Below the pieces are notes generated by a model that worked only from the letters and a program-made list of their open reading frames with translations, did no database searches and was not told the DNA's origin. A program made the position numbers and the translations under genes. From contig NZ_LMJA01000031.1 of the NCBI RefSeq assembly GCF_001428895.1, positions 563,010 to 627,009 of the forward strand: a stretch of 64,000 bases of DNA, in the 5' to 3' direction. Each line of letters begins with the position of its first letter. Position 1 is the stretch's first letter. The stretch is from Mycobacterium sp. Root265 (GTDB lineage: Bacteria > Actinomycetota > Actinomycetes > Mycobacteriales > Mycobacteriaceae). Positions 1-8,605 of the stretch are shown piece after piece.

Positions 1-733
1 ACTGGTCGAGTTGCGCTGCCGACGGGTCGTTGGTGAGTGCGACGACGGTGACCGGGGACCGACCGTTGTGGGCGGCAAGGTCCTGCAGTTCGCGGATGGC
101 TCCGGCGAGCCGGATGGCCGGCACGTCTGGTGGTGCCAGCCACCCATCGGCTTCTGCGACCACCCGGGTAAAGGTGCTCGGTCCCCAACCCCCGAGCAGC
201 AGCGGTGGCCGCGGGAGCTGAACCGGCTTCGGCCAGGACAGAATCCTGTCGAAATCGACGTGTTCGCCGTGAAACTCGGCTTCGTCGTTGTTCCAGATCT
301 GCTGTGCCGCCCGTAGCCGTTCGGAGACCAGCCGTACCCGAATTCGCGGGTCGGTGCCGTGGTTGCGCATCTCCTCCCGCAGCCACCCCGCTCCGACGCC
401 CAGTTCCACCCGGCCCGCGGACAGTACGTCCAGGCTGGCCACTTCCTTGGCGAACAGGATCGGATCACGTTGTGCCAGAAGGGTGACGGCCGTACCGAGT
501 CGCAGCGACGAAGTGACCGCCGCGGCGGCAGCCAGCAGCACGAACGGATCGAAGTTTCGTGCATACTCCGCAGGCAGCGGGTCACCCGTCGGCGTCGGCG
601 TCTCGAACTCGACCGGTATGTGCGTGTGTTCGGGCACGAACATCGACTCGAAACCGCGCTGTTCGATCTCGCGGGCCAGCGTCGTGGGAGCCAGACTGTC
701 AGCATTGGCCGCGGTGAAGATTCCGATATCCAT
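1..733 (-). CDS. LLM class F420-dependent oxidoreductase (partial, 3' end outside window)
   Basis: Reading the minus strand from the ATG at 733 gives an uninterrupted frame to the window edge (about 244 residues). It starts MDIGIFTAAN and contains the luciferase-like monooxygenase hallmarks: an FVPEHTHIP segment near residue 33, SLRLGTAVTLLAQRDP, then GRVELGVGAGWLREEM, and later PPLLLGGWG. This matches the F420-dependent LLM subfamily with a TIM-barrel fold that uses reduced F420 or FMN; the substrate cannot be told. The gene diverges from a MerR regulator 58 nt away, which may control it. The C-terminus is cut off by the window start. Confidence 0.85.
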   Translation of the reverse strand, partial: MDIGIFTAANADSLAPTTLAREIEQRGFESMFVPEHTHIPVEFETPTPTGDPLPAEYARNFDPFVLLAAAAAVTSSLRLGTAVTLLAQRDPILFAKEVASLDVLSAGRVELGVGAGWLREEMRNHGTDPRIRVRLVSERLRAAQQIWNNDEAEFHGEHVDFDRILSWPKPVQLPRPPLLLGGWGPSTFTRVVAEADGWLAPPDVPAIRLAGAIRELQDLAAHNGRSPVTVVALTNDPSAAQLDQ

Positions 734-791
734 GGCACTATGGTCAACGTTGCCATCAGTGTGAGGGTCAAGAGCCTGTGGAGGATTCGAC

Positions 792-1157
792 GTGCTGATC
801 GGGGGACTCGCCGCGCTCACCGGCGCCAGCCGGCGCTCGTTGCGTCACTACGAGGATGAAGGCCTTCTGATATCGGCGCGCGCCGCGAACGGCTACCGCA
901 CCTACGATGCTGCCGCCGTCGCGACCGTGCACAAGATCAAGGCACTGCTGGGCGCCGGAATGACGCTGGACCTCGTCCGGCAGGTGCTGCCCTGCACCGT
1001 GGACGCCACCCCCCGGGTGGAGCCATGTGCCCGGCTACTGACGGCGCTGCGCGGAGAAATGGCGCGCCTGGACGAGAGCGCCGCCGCTATTCAGTTGAGC
1101 CGCAACCAGATCGCCGCAATCGTGGAACGCAGCACCACCTCGGCTCCGAGCCGGTGA
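792..1157 (+). CDS. MerR family transcriptional regulator
   Basis: A 121-residue protein from a GTG start with GGAGG (778-782 region) just upstream. The N-terminal winged helix is typical MerR: IGGLAALTGASRRSLRHYEDEGLL followed within a few residues by NGYRTYD, then a dimerisation helix ending in QLSRNQIAAI. It is short and has no recognisable large effector domain; a single Cys sits in the VLPCTV segment and another in EPCARL, so a metal or redox signal is possible but not shown. It diverges from the LLM oxidoreductase at the window start, the usual arrangement for a MerR regulator and its target. Confidence 0.85.
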   Translation: MLIGGLAALTGASRRSLRHYEDEGLLISARAANGYRTYDAAAVATVHKIKALLGAGMTLDLVRQVLPCTVDATPRVEPCARLLTALRGEMARLDESAAAIQLSRNQIAAIVERSTTSAPSR

Positions 1158-1196
1158 GAAGCCGAGTGTCGGTGGCCGTGCGCGTCTGAGCCCAGG

Positions 1197-1568
1197 TCAC
1201 GCCGGTGCCGGGAACATCACCGTGATACAGAACGGGTGACCCGCCGGGTCGATCAGGACGCGCCAGTTGTCCCGATCGGGTTGGACGTCGGCCTTGGTGG
1301 CGCCCAACGCGATGATCCGGGCCTCCTCGGCGTCCAGGTCGTCGACCGCGAGATCGAGGTGCAGTTGCTTCGGCGTCCGCCCGCCCGGCCAGGTCGGGGG
1401 CAGGTGATTCTCGATCCGTTCGAAGGTCAACAGGATGCCCGGTGCGCGTAACACCGCCAGATCCGGTGTCGACCGCACCACCTCAGCTCCCAGGACATCG
1501 CGGTAGAAGTCACCAAGTGCCGCTGGGTCCGGGCAGTCCACCGCGATCGCACCCAACCGAATTCCCAT
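1197..1568 (-). CDS. VOC (glyoxalase/bleomycin-resistance fold) family protein
   Basis: A 123-residue protein starting MGIRLGAIAVDCPDP, with the paired beta-alpha-beta-beta-beta pattern of vicinal-oxygen-chelate proteins: ALGDFYRDVLGAE in the first half, LHLDLAVDDLDAEEARIIALGA and the closing VLIDPAGHPFCI in the second. The frame stays open further upstream, but the ATG at 1568 matches the family start and leaves a normal divergent gap to the IclR gene. Members of this size act as small dioxygenases, glyoxalases or binding proteins, so the substrate is not predictable. The opposed arrangement with the IclR gene (61 nt) suggests shared regulation. Confidence 0.8.
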   Translation of the reverse strand: MGIRLGAIAVDCPDPAALGDFYRDVLGAEVVRSTPDLAVLRAPGILLTFERIENHLPPTWPGGRTPKQLHLDLAVDDLDAEEARIIALGATKADVQPDRDNWRVLIDPAGHPFCITVMFPAPA

Positions 1569-1629
1569 ATCGCTTCCAACGGGGCTTTTCGCAGAGATGT
1601 TCCGGGGTTCGCGAATAGGATCGGGCCAA

Positions 1630-2514
1630 ATGGCCCGCAGATCACCGCAAACCGAGCGTCTCGTGGAAATGGTCGAGTACCTGGCGGCGGATCCACATCG
1701 CGAGTACCAGCTCACCGAGTTGGCGCGCCTGGTCAACCTGGACGCCGCCACCTGTCATCCGATGCTCACCGAGCTCACCCGGGTGGGCTGGCTGGTCAAG
1801 GACCGCGTACGCAAGACCTACCGGCTGGGGCCGCGCCTCATTGCCGTCGGCGCGGCGGCGCAGGCGTCCCTGCCGATCGCGACCTACGCCCGACCCGAGA
1901 TGCTCCGGTTGAGCGCGGACACCGGTGTGCCGGCCTGCCTGTTCATCCCGTCCTCGGACGACCTGGTGATTGCCGACCTGACGTACCCGGACGGCACCGA
2001 CACCGGGCATCTCCCGTTGCAGGCCGGCGATCACATCGAATTCGGCCCGCCCCTCGGGGCGGTCCTGGCGGCGTGGGCGAGCCAGTTCACCGTCGACACC
2101 TGGCTGCGCCGCGTCGCACCCGGCCCCGACGACCCCGTGCGCACGTGGCGGATCCTGCAGATGATCCGGGATCGCCGATTCTCGGTCGAACTGTCACCGG
2201 CACCGCAAGCCCAGATGCAGGAGATGACGGATTTCGCGATCGGAGAGGTGCACGGTTCCCGCCGGGCCGAACGCATGATCGGTGGGCAGCGACCGGTCAT
2301 GACACCGGACCTGATGCTCGGGGACATCGACGAGGCCGCGGTGTATGTGCCGCTGTCGGTCAGTGCGGCCTGCTTCGACCCCGGCGGCGCACCCGTGGCC
2401 GCCCTGTCGGTGCTGACGATGGCCGATCCCAAGACCGGCCGGGAGCTGCTGACCCTCGGGGAGAACGTCAGCGCCGCGGCGGACACCATCACCGCGCGCC
2501 TGCGCGACCACTGA
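1630..2514 (+). CDS. IclR family transcriptional regulator
   Basis: About 294 residues from ATG 1630 (MARRSPQTERLVEMVEYL); 11 further in-frame codons lie upstream but add nothing to the fold. The N-terminal winged helix (YQLTELARLVNLDAATCHPM, then LTRVGWLVKD and TYRLGPRL) is IclR-like and is followed by a GAF-like effector domain ending in AALSVLTM. IclR proteins often sense aromatic or short organic acids. It lies 90 nt upstream of a molybdopterin oxidoreductase in the same direction, with a perfect dyad at 2526-2540 in the gap, and diverges from the VOC gene. Control of the oxidoreductase is inferred. Confidence 0.85.
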   Translation: MARRSPQTERLVEMVEYLAADPHREYQLTELARLVNLDAATCHPMLTELTRVGWLVKDRVRKTYRLGPRLIAVGAAAQASLPIATYARPEMLRLSADTGVPACLFIPSSDDLVIADLTYPDGTDTGHLPLQAGDHIEFGPPLGAVLAAWASQFTVDTWLRRVAPGPDDPVRTWRILQMIRDRRFSVELSPAPQAQMQEMTDFAIGEVHGSRRAERMIGGQRPVMTPDLMLGDIDEAAVYVPLSVSAACFDPGGAPVAALSVLTMADPKTGRELLTLGENVSAAADTITARLRDH

Positions 2515-2525
2515 CACCTGCGCGT

Positions 2526-2540
2526 TTTGCACTATGCAAA
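2526..2540. promoter_or_regulatory. IclR-type operator candidate (TTTGCA-N3-TGCAAA)
   Basis: Perfect inverted repeat of two 6-base arms separated by CTA, 11 nt after the IclR stop codon and 64 nt before the oxidoreductase GTG start. The form (TTTGCA/TGCAAA, 15 bp) resembles operators of IclR-family regulators. No experimental evidence. Confidence 0.55.
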
Positions 2541-2604
2541 TGCTTGCCCGTGGCGTCTCGGCCGACTTACGGTGACCGGCACCACGGTGATCGAGGAGGC
2601 CTGC

Positions 2605-4824
2605 GTGAGCACCGAGCAGAAGGTGACCTACTGCCGCATCTGTGAGCCGCTGTGCGGGCTGATCGCCACCGTCGAGGACGGTCGCCTCCAGTCGCTGCGC
2701 CCCGATAAGGACCATCCGCTGTCCCAGGGCCGGGCGTGCCCCAAGGGCATCGCGTTCACCGATGTGCAGAACGACCCCGACCGGGTGCTCCACCCGTTGC
2801 GCCGCGAACCCGACGGCAGTTTCGCCGAGGTCAGCTGGGACACCGCGCTCAGCGATATCGCGCGCAGGCTGCAGGGGGTGCTCGACACCCACGGCGGTGA
2901 CTCGGTCGGTGAATACCTCGGAAACCCGTCGGCGTTCGGGTACGCCGCGAGTCTGTGGTCGGGCCTGTTCATGAAACGGATCGGGTCCGGGCACATGTAC
3001 TCGGCCGGGTCCCAGGACATCAACAGCCGCTACGTGGCCAGCAAGCTGCTGTACGGGGCGGCAACCCAGATACCGTTCCCCGACCTGCCGCGCACCGACT
3101 TCCTGTTCATGCTCGGCGCCAATCCCCTGGTGTCGCATGGCAGTGCGTTGCGGGCGCCCCGGGTCAAGGACGATCTGTCGGCGATCGTCAAACGCGGCGG
3201 CCGCATCATCGTGGTCGATCCGCGTCGCACCGAAACCGCGGCGGCCTACGAACATGTGGCGGTGCGCCCGGATTCCGACTCCTGGCTCATGCTCTCGCTG
3301 CTGCATGTCGTGTTCGCCGACGGCCTGGAGAACCGCCCAGCCATCGCGACGCAGTCGACCGGTGTCGAGACCCTGCGCGCGTTGTGCGCGGACTTCCCGC
3401 CGGAGGGCACCGCCATCCGCACCGGAGTGCCCGCCGAGACCGTGCGCGCGCTGGCGCACGACTTCACCACTGCCCGAACGGCTGTCGCCTACGGACGCAC
3501 CGGCGCCTGCCTCGGGCATCACGGCACCCTGGTCAGTTTCCTGATCGACGCGCTCAACCTGGTGACCGGTAATCTGGACCGGCCCGGCGGGGCGCTGATG
3601 TCGCATCAGGTGATCCCGGTCGAGGACATGGGCGAACGGTCGGGTGCCTTCGGATACAACAGCAAGCGTTCCCGGATCGGCGATTTCCCCGACGTATTCG
3701 GTTCCTTCCCTGCCGCCCTGATCGCCGATGAGATCACCACGCCAGGCGTGGGTCAGCTGCGCGCGCTGTTCGTGTTCGCCGGCAACCCGGTGCTGTCCGT
3801 ACCCAACAGCGCCGCCCTGGACGCCGCGCTGCCACAGCTGGACCTGATGGTGTCGCTCGACCTCTACGTCAACGAGACCAACCGGCACGCCGACTACATC
3901 CTGCCGGGCACCACGTTCCTGGAACGCGACGATATGCCGATGGCCTACGCCGCCTGTTGCCCGACGGTGTTCCTGCAGGCCGCCGAGCCGGTGCTGGAAC
4001 CGTACGGCCAGGCCCGGCCGGAGTGGGAAGTGTTCGAGGAGCTGGCCGCCCGGATGGACGTATCTCTGCTGGCCACCGGCCCGCTGGCCCCACTCAACCC
4101 GGTGCTGCGATGGCTGGAGCGCCGCGGCCTGCGACTCACCCCGCAGAAGATGATGAACGCGCTGCTGCGTATCGGTCCATACGGGGATCGGTTCGGGCTG
4201 CGCCGGGGTGGGCTGAATCCGCAGAAACTCAGGGACAATCCGCATGGCATCGTGCTGGCCGAACATGCGCCGCACGGCGTGCTCTCCGACGTGGTGGCTC
4301 ACAAGGGCGGCAAGGTGTGCCTGAACCCCGCCGAGATCATCAGCGAGATCGCGCGACTGGGTACCGCGCCCAGCACGAGTCCGCAATTTCCGTTGTCGGC
4401 CATCGGCATTCGCGAGCTCAGGTCGCAGAACAGCTGGATGCACAACAGCCCGACCCTGATGAAGGGCAAACGCCGGCAGCGGGCCCGCATCAACATCGAC
4501 GATGCCGAAGCCGCCGGCATCGCCGACGGTGACACCGCGCGGGTGGTCTCCGCGACCGGCGCGATCGAACTGGAAATGACGATCACCGACGAGGTCGGCC
4601 CCGGCACCATCGCGATCCCGCAGGGGTGGGGTCACCGCGGCGGAGGCTGGCGGCTGGCCAACTCCAATCCCGGCGTCAACGTGAACGAACTGACCTCGAG
4701 CCGGCCCGAGGATCTCGAGGCACTCGCCGGTATGTCCGTGCTCAACGGGGTGGCGGTACGACTGGAAGCGGTTGTCGCGCCGACCACGCGCGATGCAGCC
4801 TCTGTGCTCACCGAGTCGCGCTGA
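2605..4824 (+). CDS. Molybdopterin-dependent oxidoreductase (DMSO-reductase superfamily)
   Basis: 739 residues from the GTG at 2605, chosen because GAGGAG lies 7-12 nt upstream and the [4Fe-4S] segment then starts normally. Visible parts: C-x2-C-x3-C (CRICEPLCG) with the fourth Cys in GRACPKG; the long catalytic domain with NPLVSHGSA and VVDPRRTETA; and the C-terminal pterin-binding domain (SQNSWMHNSPTLMKGK, then IPQGWGH). The usual Cys or Sec molybdenum ligand motif is not obvious; YSAGSQD occupies that region. Probably a cytoplasmic bis-MGD enzyme, as no Tat signal is seen. Substrate unknown. A paralogue lies at 44804-47050. Confidence 0.85.
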   Translation: MSTEQKVTYCRICEPLCGLIATVEDGRLQSLRPDKDHPLSQGRACPKGIAFTDVQNDPDRVLHPLRREPDGSFAEVSWDTALSDIARRLQGVLDTHGGDSVGEYLGNPSAFGYAASLWSGLFMKRIGSGHMYSAGSQDINSRYVASKLLYGAATQIPFPDLPRTDFLFMLGANPLVSHGSALRAPRVKDDLSAIVKRGGRIIVVDPRRTETAAAYEHVAVRPDSDSWLMLSLLHVVFADGLENRPAIATQSTGVETLRALCADFPPEGTAIRTGVPAETVRALAHDFTTARTAVAYGRTGACLGHHGTLVSFLIDALNLVTGNLDRPGGALMSHQVIPVEDMGERSGAFGYNSKRSRIGDFPDVFGSFPAALIADEITTPGVGQLRALFVFAGNPVLSVPNSAALDAALPQLDLMVSLDLYVNETNRHADYILPGTTFLERDDMPMAYAACCPTVFLQAAEPVLEPYGQARPEWEVFEELAARMDVSLLATGPLAPLNPVLRWLERRGLRLTPQKMMNALLRIGPYGDRFGLRRGGLNPQKLRDNPHGIVLAEHAPHGVLSDVVAHKGGKVCLNPAEIISEIARLGTAPSTSPQFPLSAIGIRELRSQNSWMHNSPTLMKGKRRQRARINIDDAEAAGIADGDTARVVSATGAIELEMTITDEVGPGTIAIPQGWGHRGGGWRLANSNPGVNVNELTSSRPEDLEALAGMSVLNGVAVRLEAVVAPTTRDAASVLTESR

Positions 4825-5929
4825 CCTTCTCGAGCACGGCGACCGTCGCGATCTCGGCCGCAATCAATGTCAGCGCGCGGCGGGTCTCGTGCGGGTCGGT
4901 AGCGGTATCGCCTCGGGAGTACCGGGACACCGCGAACACATCGGCAAACGTGGACCCACCGCCGCCGTCGAGGTCGTCCTTTCCGACCACCGCGACAACG
5001 GGTTTCGGAGACGCGCGCCGCGCGACGACGGCGGGCAGCTTCCCCGACAGGGTCTGAGTGTCCAGCCGGCCTTCGCCGGTGATCACCAGATCCGCCTGTG
5101 CGCAGTGTCGGTCAAAGCCGAGCAGATCGAGGAAGAACCCCGCCCCGGAGACGATACGGGCACCCAGCAATGCCGCTGCGAAACCGCAGCCGCCGGCGGC
5201 ACCTGCCCCCGACAGTTCGGCGACCGAAGCAGCATCGACCCATCCTGAACGCGCCAGCGCGACGATGAAGTTGTCGTACCCGTTCTCCAGGGTCTCGATA
5301 TCGGCTGCGGTAGCGCCCTTCTGAGGTCCGTACACCGCTGCGGCTCCAGCAGGACCGCGCAGCGGATTGGTGACATCGCAGGCGATGATCAACTCCGCGC
5401 CCAGGCTGCCCGTGAATTCGATCCGGTGGATGACGCCGAGACTCCGAGCGATAGGTGGTAGTTCGGCACCCAGATGATCGAAGTATCGGAACCCCAGCGC
5501 CGCCAGCATCCCGATACCGGCGTCACTGCTCGCACTGCCACCGAGAGCCAGCACGATGCGCTGAGCGCCCGCGTCGGCAGCATGTCGAATTGCCTGTCCG
5601 AAACCGTAACTCGAGGCGTCCAGTGCAGCCGACGCCATTCCCGGCAAGGTTCCCAGCCCGCAGGTGTTGGCGATCTCGACCACCGCGGTGTCACCGCGGA
5701 TGGCGATGGCGGCGGTATGGTCCAGACCGGTCGCGCCCTGAACGCTGACCTGGTCCGCGGTGTAACCGGCGGCCAGGGCGGCGGCGACGCTACCGTCGCC
5801 GCCGTCCGCCAGGGGCAGGGTGCGTACGTCCAGGCCTGCTGCCGAGAGTTCCTGTGCGAGGGTGTCCGCCACCTCGGATGCGGACAGGCTGCCCTTGAAC
5901 TTGTCCGGCGCAATCAGAACGGTCACCAC
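4808..5929 (-). CDS. glxK: Glycerate kinase (GlxK/GarK family)
   Basis: 373 residues from a GTG with AAGGAG upstream. It starts VTVLIAPDKFKGSLSA, the signature of the type-1 glycerate kinases, followed by LADGGDGSV near residue 42 and GLGTLPG, GGSASSDAG(I)GML and VITGEGRLDTQTLSGK. These enzymes phosphorylate D-glycerate, usually to 2-phosphoglycerate. It is the last gene of a three-gene minus-strand operon with the DctA-type transporter (18 nt apart) and tartrate dehydrogenase, giving a route from tartrate via glycerate to glycolysis. Its 3' end overlaps the oxidoreductase 3' end by 17 nt. Confidence 0.9.
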   Translation of the reverse strand: MVTVLIAPDKFKGSLSASEVADTLAQELSAAGLDVRTLPLADGGDGSVAAALAAGYTADQVSVQGATGLDHTAAIAIRGDTAVVEIANTCGLGTLPGMASAALDASSYGFGQAIRHAADAGAQRIVLALGGSASSDAGIGMLAALGFRYFDHLGAELPPIARSLGVIHRIEFTGSLGAELIIACDVTNPLRGPAGAAAVYGPQKGATAADIETLENGYDNFIVALARSGWVDAASVAELSGAGAAGGCGFAAALLGARIVSGAGFFLDLLGFDRHCAQADLVITGEGRLDTQTLSGKLPAVVARRASPKPVVAVVGKDDLDGGGGSTFADVFAVSRYSRGDTATDPHETRRALTLIAAEIATVAVLEKVSATR

Positions 5930-5947
5930 TGCCCCACTCCTTTTTCT

Positions 5948-7342
5948 TCAGTGCCCGGCGACCGTGCCGGTGAGCACCGGCTGGCCATTGGCGGTGGGAG
6001 ACGCGGTCTCAACTGTCGGCTCACTAGCCCCGGCCTGCAACGACGGAACCTCTTTGCCCGCGAATACCTTTCGGACCCGGTCGATATCGACCTCGCCGTT
6101 CCATTTCGCCACGAACAGCGTGGCCACCGCGTTACCGATGAAGTTCACCAGTGCGCGGCACTCCGACATGAACTTGTCGATACCGAACACCAGCATGATG
6201 CCGATCGCCGGAATGGTGCCCAGGGTGCTGAGCGTGGCGGTCAGCGCGATGAAGCCACCGCCGGCCACCCCCGCGGCGCCCTTGGAGGTCAACAACATCA
6301 CCGCGAGCAGACCCACCTGCTGTCCGATCGACAGCTCGGTGTTGGTGGCCTGGGCGATGTACAGCGCCGCCAGCGAGAGGTAGATCGCTGCCCCGTCGAG
6401 GTTGAAGCTATACCCGGTAGGCACCACGAGCCCGACGGTGGGCTTGCTGACGCCTGCATGTTCGAGTTTGCGCATGAGCGCCGGCAGCGCCGGTTCGGCC
6501 GTCGACGTCCCAAGGATCAGCAACAGCTCTTCCTTGAGGTAGCGCAGCATGTGGAAGATGTTGAGCCGCAGGTAGGCCATGACCGAACCGAGCACGACGA
6601 ACACGAAGAGCGCCGAGGTCACGTAGAACAGTAGGATCAGGCTGCCGAGGCTGGTCAGGGTGGACACCCCGTACTTGCCGATCGCGTAGGCCATCGCCCC
6701 GAACGCACCGAGCGGCGCCAGCTTCATGACGTAGCCCAGAACCTTGAACACGATCGCGGTCAGCCGGTTGACCGCGTCGAGCACAGGCCCGCCGATCTGG
6801 CCGACCGCGTTGAGTGCGACGCCGAAGATCACCGCCAGGAAGATGACCTGCAGGATGTCACCTTCGACGAAGGGGCCGAAGACACTGTCGGGCACCAGGT
6901 GGGTGATGAACTCCCACCACTGTTTCTCTTCGCCCGCGGTGATCAGCTTCTGCGCCGAATCGCTGGCTTCGATGGAGTCGGGATTGGCGTTCACACCGTC
7001 GCCCAGGCGGAACAGGTTGATGGCGACCAGTCCGGTGATCATCGCCAGGATGGTGCCGATCTGAAAGTAGGTCAACGCCTTGATCCCAGTCATACCAACC
7101 TTTTTCAAGTCGGCGACGCTGGCGATGCCGCCGACGATCGTCAGGAAGACGATCGGGCAGATCAGCATCTTCATGGCGGTGATGAAGGTCGTACCGATCG
7201 GCTCCATGGCCTCACCGGTGGATGGCGACAGCCACCCCACAAGGACGCCGAGGACGATGGCGATCAGCACCCAGAAATACAACTGCTTGTACCACCGCTT
7301 CTTCTGCGGGGCCGGCGCATCCGCCGGGTCGATATCGATCAT
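5948..7342 (-). CDS. dctA: C4-dicarboxylate:cation symporter, DctA type (DAACS family)
   Basis: 464 residues, multi-spanning. Hallmarks of the dicarboxylate/amino acid:cation symporter family are intact: GTSTAEPALPALMRKLE, the substrate loop PTGYSFNLDGAAIYL, LLTSKGAAGVAGGGF, and NFIGNAVATLFVAKW in TM8. The cytosolic C-terminus is a low-complexity tail. DctA proteins take up succinate, malate, fumarate and sometimes tartrate with Na+ or H+. Placement between tartrate dehydrogenase (28 nt upstream) and glycerate kinase supports tartrate or malate uptake here. Confidence 0.9.
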   Translation of the reverse strand: MIDIDPADAPAPQKKRWYKQLYFWVLIAIVLGVLVGWLSPSTGEAMEPIGTTFITAMKMLICPIVFLTIVGGIASVADLKKVGMTGIKALTYFQIGTILAMITGLVAINLFRLGDGVNANPDSIEASDSAQKLITAGEEKQWWEFITHLVPDSVFGPFVEGDILQVIFLAVIFGVALNAVGQIGGPVLDAVNRLTAIVFKVLGYVMKLAPLGAFGAMAYAIGKYGVSTLTSLGSLILLFYVTSALFVFVVLGSVMAYLRLNIFHMLRYLKEELLLILGTSTAEPALPALMRKLEHAGVSKPTVGLVVPTGYSFNLDGAAIYLSLAALYIAQATNTELSIGQQVGLLAVMLLTSKGAAGVAGGGFIALTATLSTLGTIPAIGIMLVFGIDKFMSECRALVNFIGNAVATLFVAKWNGEVDIDRVRKVFAGKEVPSLQAGASEPTVETASPTANGQPVLTGTVAGH

Positions 7343-7370
7343 GTTGTCAGCCTTCGGATTCAGAGGAGTA

Positions 7371-8462
7371 TCAGGCCGGCGTGAGGGCCGGGGTCAGAGC
7401 GTCGACGATGGCGTCGGTCATGGCATCCGTGCCTGCGGATCCCCCGATGTCGCGGGTGCGGACGCCGCTGCCGGTGGCGGTTTCGATGGCGGCTTCGACG
7501 CGGCGGGCCTGCTCATGAAGGCCGAAGTGGTCGAGCATCAGCGCAGCGCTGGCGATCGCGCCGATCGGATTGCTGACACCTGCACCCGCGATATCGGGCG
7601 CGGAGCCGTGCACGGGTTCGAACATGCTGGGGAAGCGGCGTTCCGGGTTGAGGTTCGCACTCGCGGCGACGCCGAGGCTGCCGGCCAGCGCCGAACCCAG
7701 GTCGGACAGGATGTCGGCGTTGAGGTTGGAGGCCACGACGACCGACAGATCTTCCGGGTGCAGGATGAACTTGGCGCTCATCGCGTCCACCAATACGGAT
7801 TCGGTCGTCACGTCCGGGTAGTCGAGGGCGACGCGGTTGAAGACCTCGTCCCACAGCACCATGCCGTACTGCTGGGCGTTGGACTTGGTGACGCTGGAGA
7901 CCTTCTTGACCCGGCGAGTGCGGGCCAGGTCGAACGCGAACCGCATGATGCGTTCGCAGCCCTTCTCGGTGAACAGCGCGGTCTGCAGCGCCACCTCATT
8001 GCCCGGCCCACGGCCGCTGAGGTTGCGTCCGCCCAGACCCGCGTACTCGCCCTCGCTGTTCTCTCGGACGACGATCCAGTCGAGGTCGGTGTCGTCGGCC
8101 TTGCGCAGCGGAGAAACGACTCCGGGCAGGAACTTCACCGGGCGGATATTCGCCCACTGATCGAAGTTCTGGGTGATGTTCAGCCGCAGGCCCCACAGGC
8201 TGATGTGATCGGGAACGTTCTGCCAACCGACCGCGCCGAAGTAGATCGCGTCGAATGCCTGCAGGATGTCCAGTCCGTCGTCGGCCATCATCGTGCCGGT
8301 CTGCTCGTAGTATTCGCAGCCCCACGGAAACTCGGTCCAGTCGAAAGCGAACTCGCCGCCGGACTGGGCGGCCAGGGTGTCGAGCACCCGGCGCCCTGCG
8401 GCGACGACCTCTTTACCCACCCCGTCGGCGGGGATGGCGGCGATCTTGAATGTCTGTGTCAT
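7371..8462 (-). CDS. ttuC: Tartrate dehydrogenase / D-malate dehydrogenase family (TtuC/DmlA)
   Basis: 363 residues from ATG 8462 (MTQTFKIAAIPADGVGKEV), chosen because GAGGAG lies at normal spacing upstream. The isocitrate/isopropylmalate dehydrogenase fold is clear: LNITQNFDQWANIRPVKF, the catalytic VVRENSEGEYAG region, SVTKSNAQQYGMVLWDEVF, and EPVHGSAPDIAGAGVSNPIG near the NAD site. The sequence after 'VRENSEGEY' is the tartrate/D-malate form rather than LeuB. These Mn2+/NAD+ enzymes oxidise and decarboxylate tartrate to glycerate or D-malate to pyruvate. First gene of the dctA/glxK operon, divergent from a LysR gene. Confidence 0.88.
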   Translation of the reverse strand: MTQTFKIAAIPADGVGKEVVAAGRRVLDTLAAQSGGEFAFDWTEFPWGCEYYEQTGTMMADDGLDILQAFDAIYFGAVGWQNVPDHISLWGLRLNITQNFDQWANIRPVKFLPGVVSPLRKADDTDLDWIVVRENSEGEYAGLGGRNLSGRGPGNEVALQTALFTEKGCERIMRFAFDLARTRRVKKVSSVTKSNAQQYGMVLWDEVFNRVALDYPDVTTESVLVDAMSAKFILHPEDLSVVVASNLNADILSDLGSALAGSLGVAASANLNPERRFPSMFEPVHGSAPDIAGAGVSNPIGAIASAALMLDHFGLHEQARRVEAAIETATGSGVRTRDIGGSAGTDAMTDAIVDALTPALTPA

Positions 8463-8567
8463 CGATACTCCTCGGGCGTTCTTTGTTGTGTGGGTCACAA
8501 CGGCTTCTGGAGTCCATTAGGCGGGTCGCCGGCAATCGCGGTCCAAGACGAAGATGCGATTCGGCAT

Positions 8568-8582
8568 ATAGGATTTACCTAT
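8568..8582. promoter_or_regulatory. LysR binding site candidate (ATAGG-N5-CCTAT, T-N11-A)
   Basis: Perfect dyad ATAGG-ATTTA-CCTAT in the 143-nt gap between ttuC and the divergent LysR gene. T8569 and A8581 make a canonical T-N11-A LysR box. It lies 24 nt before the LysR start, which fits autorepression plus activation of ttuC. The same arms recur at 56376-56390. Confidence 0.65.
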
Positions 8583-8605
8583 CAATCGAGATCCCAGGGG
8601 TGGGC

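Noticed and set aside
740-775. Possible MerR operator between LLM and MerR genes
   Set aside because: TTGACC and a GTGAGGGTCAA half-site are present, but no symmetric arms with a 19-bp spaced promoter could be laid out.
2194-4863. Very long open frame antisense to the molybdopterin oxidoreductase
   Set aside because: High-GC codon use leaves the opposite strand open; the peptide is His/Arg/Gly-rich, has no family signature, and the + strand gene is clear.
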